Assembly: GCA_023213395.1 (NCBI GenBank)
Contig: CM041465.1
Span: 18,352,001-18,416,000, forward strand
Direction of reading: 5' to 3'
DNA from: Cycas panzhihuaensis
Lineage: Eukaryota > Cycadophyta
Length of the DNA: 64,000 bases
Numbering within the stretch: position 1 is the stretch's first letter; every line of letters starts with the position of its first letter. Below are positions 57,171-64,000 of the stretch, in pieces. The notes below the pieces were generated by a model. The model ran no database searches, was not told the origin of the DNA, and worked only from the letters and a program-made list of their open reading frames with translations. A program made the translations under genes and the position numbers.

Positions 57171-59385
57171 ACTCTCTTACCCTTGTTTCAGGGTTGAGAA
57201 GAAGAAGGTTAGGGACAAGAATCAAGACTAAAAGATGAACCTCTTTCCCTCTTTTCCTTTTTCTTACTTGGGAGTAGGGTTGGGTAATTGCCCTATGTTT
57301 TTGGTCCCTCTATCTCGAGTGGACTGATCTTGTTCCCCATGTTTAGGGAAAGGATTATGATAAATAAGTTGATCTAGATTAGGCCTAGATGCCTATTTAT
57401 GAGAAGAATCATGTAGTGGGGCAAGCTCAGGGTGTTGCACTCAATACTATGAATCTTCATAGAGGCACTCACTATGGATGGAGCACCAGTTCTTCTCAAG
57501 GGAGGGTTTTGCCCTCCTTGCTTGAAAAGCTTAGGTGTTCTTTCCTTTAGGTGGCATGGCTTGGGATGCCTAATGGATAGGCCTATGAGAATCTAGAGGA
57601 GATTAAGAGGGTTAGAGCTTTAGCTCCTTCATTGTACATTCAAATGAACATATGGTAGAAGTTAGGGGATCCAAGGTCTTTTTTATTGTATGGGTGGAAG
57701 GCCTTAGAGGCTATTGGGGTCATTAGTCATGTGACAGAGGGGGTGCCTCACATCATTGCAATGACCTGAGATGCTTTTTAAGACTCACCTAGATCTCAAT
57801 AGCCTCAAGTTCTAAGCATTTTGCTATAGTAGACTCACATGTTATTGCCCCCATTTTGAGGAGGGCATTCACAAAGATATCTCTCTTCAGTTCCTGAGGC
57901 AATGTGGCATTTATAGAATGGAGAAGGTCATGAAAATGCCTCATAAAGTCACGATTCATTTTATTGTGACCTTGTTTGAGGGAGAGTAGGGCTTTGATCC
58001 CACTCTCAAAAGGATGAGTTACATCAAAGTAGTTAATAAACTTATCTACCTGTTACTAGAATGCGTGGATTGAGTGGGTAGGGAGACAATAAAACCATTT
58101 GAGGATGTCTCCATATAAAGAGAAAGGAAATAATTTCATTAGGATGTGGTCATAAGCCCAATAATCGATACATTCTATGGAGAAACTCCTAACATGTTCA
58201 GTTGGGTCTTATGATGAGGAACCATCAAATTTGGGTATCTAAGGAAGGTGAGGTGGTAGGTTAGTCCTAAGCACCTCGATAGATAGCAAGGTTGACCTAT
58301 AATCAATGAAGGGATGAACCCTAGGTTGAGTTAAAGGGTCAACAAGAGATAAAGGAGGAGGTAGATATAGATGCCCAGGTCCTCCTTATGGAGTTTGAGT
58401 GTATAATAGATATAGGTCCCCACCTAGTTGGTGAGAGGGAACCATTCTCATTTGAGGGAAGGTTGGATAGGATGGAAGTGGGTAAGAGGGGCCCACTCCA
58501 CCTTGAGGATATACCCTTTATTGGGAGGGCATATTAGAGAATAGGCCTTGAGGAAGGGCAGACCCCCCTCGTGAAGGCATATTATATATAGTAGAATATG
58601 AAGAAGAAGAGGATGGATGATACATAGGGTTTTGCCTAAATAGGTCACCTATAAGAGGTGCAACTCCATAAGGGTGTAGTGAATCCACCCCATAAACTAG
58701 AAGAGGGTTCCCTTTCGATGCCCCTAAGGTTGGGATATATACCCTAGTGGCATGTAAAGGGAAGGGTCCACTGGTTACGGATGAGGACGCATAGTGATGG
58801 GTCCCACATGGCCTAAAGATTAGGGATGTGAAGGTCCCCTAGGCCATGTGAGAGTGGCATGGACCACATTTGGTTAAGGAGTGGTCACCTAATTTGTGAG
58901 GGGCATGCTCAACCTAATTTGGGATGTGAGTGTGCCCTGAATAGTCCCTTAGACATGGGGGATGCATGAATAAGGGAAAATAATAGGAGTGGATCCTATT
59001 GTGATCACGGATATGGTTTGAGAGGAATTGGAGGGTGCAAATATAGAAGATGATGGTGCCATGCTACGAAGGATCATTTCGAACTACTTTAGAGGCAGTT
59101 GGGAACTTATAGCTTGGAAGCATTGTTACAATGCCTCTACCACATTTATGGGAGGGGTTCCCAATTGCTCATATGAGGTGGAAGGTTCCTTATGTGAGGT
59201 ACGACTTGCAGGTTGGTCCTCATGGGGACCATCACTAGGGTGATAATACTCTATAGAAGTATATGCACCTATGCCGTGCATAGAAAACTAATGATAATTT
59301 GGGTGCTCTTAGTCACCCAAGTAGAAGATAGGATCATCACCCTCTTGGGAAAGATCTTGGAGGGAAGTTAGAATTTGAGCTTTGG
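57171..59385 (-). pseudogene. gag: Element C gag, N-terminus cut by F
   Basis: Reverse-strand matches to D and E run colinearly: ASRPNLDQ (57380), a zinc knuckle with one histidine lost (CSIHSECLYED, 57480), TMKELKL (57620), KWFYCLPTH (58090), FSIECIDYWAYDHILMK (58190-58140), the DYRSTLLSIEVLRTNLPP equivalent (58300-58250), then the proline/glycine-rich N-terminal part with PYGVAPLIG (58660). Near 59330 a GDDPIFYLGD equivalent matches E at 27320. F's LTR begins at 59386. Confidence 0.75.
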
Positions 59386-59766
59386 TGTTAGGGATCCAAC
59401 CCCTAACTTATCTTATTTTATATTCTCTTATATCTTCTACTTCTTCTCTCTCTTATATATTCTATTTCTTCTACTTCTTCCTTTTTCTTAATATCCCACA
59501 TGCATAAGTAGAAGGTTGTGTAGTGGTCATTGAGCACTATATATATTCATGTAATATCCCACATGCATAAGGAGGAGGTTGTGTAGTAAGCATAGAGCCA
59601 TATATATATTTATATAATCCTTAAAGTATGGTATCTAAAATATCATTATTATTGCATGTAATTAAGAGGTTGCCCCCTCAAAGGGTATTGCAATACAAGT
59701 GCTCTTTTAGAGTTATATACATATTATGTTGGTGTGTAATTGTTATTAAGGAGTGGTATCCTACTA
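59386..59766 (+). repeat. Element F 5' LTR
   Basis: It starts tgttagggatccaaccccta, an imperfect palindrome, exactly where C's gag similarity ends, and ends shortly before the primer-binding site. The exact 3' end is uncertain because the second LTR is not in the window. Confidence 0.65.
59490..59615. repeat. 63-bp tandem duplication inside F LTR
   Basis: aatatcccacatgcataag starts two successive units at 59490 and 59553, with several differences between them (gtagtggtcattgagc against gtagtaagcatagagc). Confidence 0.88.
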
Positions 59767-59768
59767 AG

Positions 59769-59780
59769 TGGTATTAGAGT
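59769..59780 (+). promoter_or_regulatory. Element F primer-binding site
   Basis: tggtattagagt, two mismatches from the initiator-Met type TGGTATCAGAGC. Confidence 0.75.
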
Positions 59781-60737
59781 GATTGATCCATACCTTTTGG
59801 GAGAGTCCAAGGTATTAAATAATTAATTTTTTTCCATGAGTGTTTTCTCATCAGTACCTATTCTCATTTAATTTTCCCTTAGTTACTTTGCTTTTTGGGA
59901 GTAGATAACAATATAATTAGGCAACTATCCTAACACTACCACTGAGTAGTTTTCTTTTGCATTTAGATAGATACTCTGTGCTGGGGGTCTATAAATATCA
60001 TGAGGATCTATCATTTTAGGCTAAGTGCATTATGGATTTTCCATATCTTGTGTGAAGGACTAGAGATCACACTCTTGAATTAAGCCTTAGACAAAACTTG
60101 ACTATGGAATTATGCCTTCACATACCTATGGGTATATAGGAGGACCCCTTAGATAGGACTTCCTAGTATAGGTAACCATAAGAAACCTATTGACCATCTA
60201 TAATTTGTAGTGCATTGACAAGCGGTTAGCCCTAGGAAGTTACTCTCTATGTACCCTAGAGATGGGATAGTATGACTATAGAGTAAAGCACTTACCTCTG
60301 TAAGTTGATACTATTTACAACTAAGATTAGTATATCAAAGGGCCTACAAACTAGATAAGCCCGTACCTAGTATACCTGGTTAGTTTATTAGTGTTTTGTG
60401 CATACCTAGTCAGTTGGTGAGTAAGTCATCATCAATTTGTTAAATCTAGTGTGTCTAGCCAGTTTGTTATCAGCTCATATGTATATAGTCAATCAGCCAA
60501 TCAATGACAAAAAAATAAAAAACCAAAGAGCAAAGAGCAAAAAGCAAAAAGAAATTAAAAAAAGTAAAGAGCAAAGAGCAAAAAGCAAAAAGCAAAAAGA
60601 AAAAATAGAAAAGCAAAAAAAAAAAAAAATCCATATTGCCTCATTGTAAAACATTGGGGATAACAATTTGTAAACACCCCGTCAAATCTTTTTCATTTAT
60701 ATTTACAACTAAGATTCAGCTTAGGTCTTGTGAATAA
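59781..60737 (+). other. Element F leader with A/G-rich minisatellite
   Basis: About 950 bases without coding similarity. Bases 60520-60630 are a purine tract of agcaaa/agcaaaaag-like units on the plus strand, which creates a lysine-rich open frame without meaning. Confidence 0.6.
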
Positions 60738-61730
60738 ATGACCTCTAAGATGAACCCAAGTTAGACTCAAGATCTCAATGATGTTGTCACACAACTTTGA
60801 GAATATATATTACAAATCTAAAATGACTTCAATGAAAATTTTGAAACAACAATGCTAGATCTCACATCCATGAAACCTTTTAAGGAAGAAAAGATTGACT
60901 TTGATGATACTACCTATACAGGTGGGGGTCACTTCATTAAAGAAGATGAAGTTAATTATGGTAGGTGCTTCCATTCAAACTTTCTTCCCAATGTAGAAAT
61001 CAAGAAGTTCAATGGCACAGATGTACATACCTAGATCACTCAAATGGAATAATACTTTTCTCTTCATTAAGTTCCAACAAATAAGATCCCTTTTGCTTCT
61101 CTACACATGGAAACTGAACCCTACTAATGGTACCAATAGGTTATGAAAATAATTAGTGGTCTTAGTTATTAATGGGAGGGTTTTGTCAAGGATTTTATAG
61201 CTCAATATGATAGTACCTAGGATCATGACCACTTTAACTAGTTAGCTAAAATCAAATAGGAGGGGATTGTTTCAGCTTATATAATAGAATACCAACATCT
61301 CTCCATAAGGGTTGATGGTCTTTATGAGAATAAATTACTTGAGTTGTACATTGGTGGGTTATGAGATGTCATTAGACTTGAGTTATGACTCTTCAAACTT
61401 AATAACATCTCTACAGCTATCAATTTTGCTCGACATATTGAAGCAAAAAATAAGGCATCCTAACCCCTCTAATGAACAGTCCCAAAAAAGTAACTACAAT
61501 TTCAAGTTTCTAGTGTGTGACGAATGACTTCCTAAGAGATGGATGAGAAACGATTGAAAGAGTTATGTTTTCATTGTAACCAAAAGTGGAATAAAGAACA
61601 TAAGTGTGTTGAATGATGCTTATTCATACTTGAGGATGTCCATGATGATGAACCAGTAGAGGAAGCCTTATTAGAGCCAGAAAATAATGATTGTGACCCA
61701 CCTAAGGAGGAAGAAGAAGATACTACTACT
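60738..61730 (+). pseudogene. gag: Element F gag
   Basis: A possible start is MTSKMNPS at 60738. Recognisable blocks: NVEIKKFNGTDVHT (60990-61030), the usual FxGxDxxxW entry of chromovirus gag; VSAYIIEYQHLSIRVDGL (61270-61320); LYIGGL with the following RLELRLFK (61350-61400); and the zinc knuckle LCFHCNQKWNKEHKC (61565-61610). Frames change several times and stops are common. An acidic linker (EPENNDCDPPKEEEED) leads to protease. Confidence 0.78.
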
Positions 61731-62160
61731 ATATTTATCCATACCCTAGTTAGAATTATAGACCCTCAGATACTCAAACTTATTGGGTACATTAAGAAAA
61801 GGAAGGTGGTTGTCCTCATAGATTCTGGGAGCACCCACAATTTCACTAATCAAAAACTTGGTAAATAACTCTAACTATTTTCCATATCTTATCAAAACTT
61901 TCCAAGTTTTGGTGGCTAATGGAGGGACACTCACTTGAAGGGGAAAATTTTATAACATCAAGTTATAAATGGGTGACTATCACCTCCCTACTTCTATGTA
62001 TGCCATTCTTATTGGAGCAGTTCATGTTATATTAAGCATACAATGGCTCAAACCACTAGGGACCATTTAGCTAAATATATAAGAGCTCTTCATCCAATTT
62101 ACTTCTAAAGAAATTGACTATCAATTAAATGGGATCATTCCTCCTTTAACCTAAATCATC
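61731..62160 (+). pseudogene. pol: Element F aspartic protease
   Basis: VVVLIDSGSTHNFTNQKL (61807-61860) is the intact active-site block of chromovirus proteases, preceded by KLIGYIKKRK. Stops follow soon after (61865) and the C-terminal half is decayed (the AILIGAVHVILSIQWL equivalent near 62005-62050). Confidence 0.8.
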
Positions 62161-62960
62161 AGCTCACACTGTATGGAGAGGCTTATTAAAAATGATGGTA
62201 TAAGAATCATTGCCAAATATTATGCTTTGGAAGGTCAGGAACTTCTAACAAAAAGAGACATTCTCTAAGATGAAGGTATACCAAATGACTTGAAATTGGT
62301 ACTTCATCGCGACAACTAGGTCTTCCAGGATATTCCTCAAGGTCTTCCCCTAGTACGTGATTGGGATCATAGCATTAACCTAGTAGCTGAAAGCAATCTT
62401 GTTTGTATTCGACCATACTGGTATCCCTACTAGCAAAAGAATGAAATTAAATGACTAGTTCAAGAACTCCTTAATGCTGGTACTATTAGGGAAAGTAAAA
62501 GTACTTTTTCTACCCTAATGCTTTTAGTAAGAAAAAAGGATGGCTCATTTTGCATGTTTGTAGACTACTAAAAGCTTAATAAGATAACTGTCAAGGATAA
62601 ATTTTCTATACTAGTTATCAATGAACTCTTGGATAAAATCCATAGAACAAAGTTCTTCACATCATTGGACTTGCAGTCAGGATACCATCAAATTAGGATC
62701 AAGGTAGAGGATGTACAACCAGCTTTATGCAAAAAAATTAAAATGTCAATTTGGGCAAATAGAAATAGAATATTTGGGCCATATTATCTCTCAAGAAGGA
62801 GTCAAGGTGAATCCTAAGAAAATTATAGTTATCACGAATTAGCCTAAACAAAGAAACATCAAGGGCCTTCATGGATTCTTAGGAATCATAGGGTATTATC
62901 AAAAGTTTATTCAAGGCTATACAAAGATTACTTCTTCTTTAATCAACTTATTAAAAAAGG
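62161..62960 (+). pseudogene. pol: Element F reverse transcriptase with catalytic core deleted
   Basis: The start is visible at ESTFSTLMLLVRKKDGS (62490-62540), CMFVDY.KLNKITVKDKF (62550-62605) and FFTSLDLQSGYHQIRIK (62650-62705), with the first catalytic aspartate in SLDL. After KVEDV (62714) the sequence jumps to QPALCKKIKMSIWANR, which corresponds to LYAKKSKCSF..xxIEYLGHII. The intervening segment with the FxDD box, about 60-70 codons, is missing. It then continues through the GLHGFLGIIGYYQKFIQGYT thumb/connection (62860-62925). Confidence 0.85.
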
Positions 62961-63450
62961 ATTCTTTTCACTGGAATGATAAGGCCTCTAAAACATTTAA
63001 ACACCTAAAGGTGGCTTTAACTACCATAATAGTCCTTGAAACACTAGACTTACAAAGACCTTCACCATTAAATATGATGCATTGGGGTAAGGCATTTGAG
63101 CAGTCTTAATGCAAGAAGGGAAACCTTTAGCCTTTGAAAGTTGTCAACTTATACCCAAGGAATATGTCAAATCCACCTATGAGAAGGAGATGTTAGAAAT
63201 TCTCCATGCAGTTAGGAAATGGCAACAATATTTATTAGGAACACATTTCCAAATTGAAATAGACCATGATAGCTTAAAATATTTCCTATCTCAAAGGATG
63301 GCATCTAAGGAACAACAAAAATGGGTCACCAAAATACAAGCTTTTGACTTTGAAATCATATATAAAAAAGACAAGGATAATATAGTTGCTAATGCTTTAT
63401 CTTGTAAGGAAGAAGGCTCTTCACTATATTTTATCACCACAGTCAATCCC
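62961..63450 (+). pseudogene. pol: Element F RNase H
   Basis: YDALG.GI.AVLMQEGKPL (63070-63130) is the first acidic region (the aspartate of YDA). ESCQLIPKEYVKSTYEKEML (63140-63200) carries the catalytic glutamate, and IEIDHDSLKYFLSQRMA (63255-63305) the next aspartate. The end, IIYKKDKDNIVANALSCKEE, corresponds to KGKxNxVADALSRK. An open frame of 131 codons is at 63109-63504. Confidence 0.9.
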
Positions 63451-64000
63451 TCTTGGATAGTGGTCACCAAGCAAGAATGGGATCAGGACCCCTTTACAAA
63501 GTAGATCATTCAAGACCTTCAAGATGGAGTAGGGAATTCAACCCATTATATATGGTCTGTAAATATTCTCTAGTATAAGAATCAAATATATATATGCCCT
63601 CACTATATCCTTAAGGAGCAAATTTTACATGATGCACATGCTTATCCAATAGCAGGTCACTCGGGTTTCCTAGGAACATACCACCGCTTAAGATAATCTT
63701 TCTTTTGGAAGGGACATAAAGGAGATGTAAAGAGATATGTTTTCTCATGTAAAATTTGTCAATGACATAAGATAGAAATAGTCAAGTCTCCAAGATTACT
63801 ACAACCCCTTCCTATACCAAATCAACAATGGGAAGAAATTTCTATAGACTTCATCATGGGTCTAACGAAGTCATAAGGAAAAGATCCTATACTGGTGGTT
63901 GTTGATATGCTAACTAAATATGCTCATTTTTATGGCATTCAAGCCATATATAAGGCAAAGTAAATTGTTGAGATCTATTTAAAGGATATACATAGGTTCC
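63451..64000 (+). pseudogene. pol: Element F integrase, N-terminal part
   Basis: The HHCC zinc finger is at 63630-63765: HDAHAYPIAGHSGFLGTYH supplies histidines, CKICQ the cysteines. Then LLQPLPIPNQQWEEISIDFI (63800-63855) enters the catalytic core with its first aspartate, followed by VVVDMLTKYAHFYGI (63895-63940). The window ends inside the core. Confidence 0.88.

Larger units (their letters stand above)
51123..59385 (-). mobile_element. Element C: Tat-type gypsy element lacking integrase
   Basis: Minus-strand gag, protease, RT and RNase H, then 3' UTR, polypurine tract and 3' LTR. Integrase and the antisense PMD gene are absent: RNase H stops near 54190 and is followed directly by sequence matching D's polypurine-side UTR. 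F interrupts the gag N-terminal region on the right; J interrupts or borders the LTR on the left. Decay is heavier than in D. Confidence 0.82.
59386..64000 (+). mobile_element. Element F: chromovirus-like Ty3/gypsy element, 3' part outside window
   Basis: 5' LTR, primer-binding site, long leader, gag, protease, RT, RNase H and the start of integrase on the plus strand. Different gypsy lineage from A-E: protease DSGSTHNF, RNase H with HDSLKYFLSQR and QQKWVTKIQAFDFEIIYKK, and integrase HSGFLGTYHRL..SFFWKGHK are typical of plant chromoviruses; the chromodomain itself would be beyond 64000. It carries stops, frame changes and a deletion of the RT active site. It is inserted in C's gag region; the target duplication cannot be tested. 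Confidence 0.85.

Noticed and set aside
60437-60649. Lysine-rich open frame
   Set aside because: Product of the AGCAAA-type purine repeat in the F leader.

Overview
The window looks like nuclear DNA of a seed plant with a large, repeat-rich genome. No host single-copy gene, tRNA or rRNA gene was recognised. Almost everything is LTR retrotransposon sequence, mostly decayed by point mutation (frequent CAA/CAG/TGG/CGA to stop changes) and stacked by insertion of elements into each other. The species cannot be named from the sequence.

Layout, left to right. (A) 1-14163, plus strand: a Ty3/gypsy element of the Tat/OTA type, with the end of its 5' LTR, gag, protease, integrase (RT and RNase H deleted), an antisense gene, a polypurine tract and a 3.1-kb 3' LTR. 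A sits inside the RT of (B), a minus-strand relative seen at 14164-17835 and 23776-24409. B's gag is split by (G) 17836-23770, a minus-strand non-autonomous element with 5-bp target duplications. B's gag N-terminus is cut at 24410 by (E), a plus-strand Tat element of which the 5' LTR and most of gag remain. E's gag is cut at 29207 by (D), a minus-strand Tat element (29207-40741): 3' LTR, antisense gene, integrase, RNase H, RT, protease and gag, truncated in gag. 40742-42950 is AT-rich and unassigned. (J) 42951-51122 is a nearly full-length Ty1/copia element on the plus strand, carrying in its pol gene a second, shorter member of the G family, (H) 46738-50073. (C) about 51123-59385 is another minus-strand Tat element lacking integrase. 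(F) 59386-64000 is a plus-strand gypsy element resembling chromoviruses; its 3' half lies beyond the window.

Three things stand out. First, two independent Tat copies (A and D) carry, between integrase and 3' LTR and on the opposite strand, the same gene with a plant mobile domain (PMD), an acidic linker, a shared intron-like gap and a coiled-coil tail. Second, G and H form a family whose only coding trace is a short copia-type gag N-terminus next to the polypurine tract, and whose leaders carry dense AGATCT palindromes; G's LTRs also contain an embedded extra primer-binding site. Third, several in-frame stops fall at the same codon in separate Tat copies. All identifications are by eye from motifs and from comparing copies within the window; no database search was possible.
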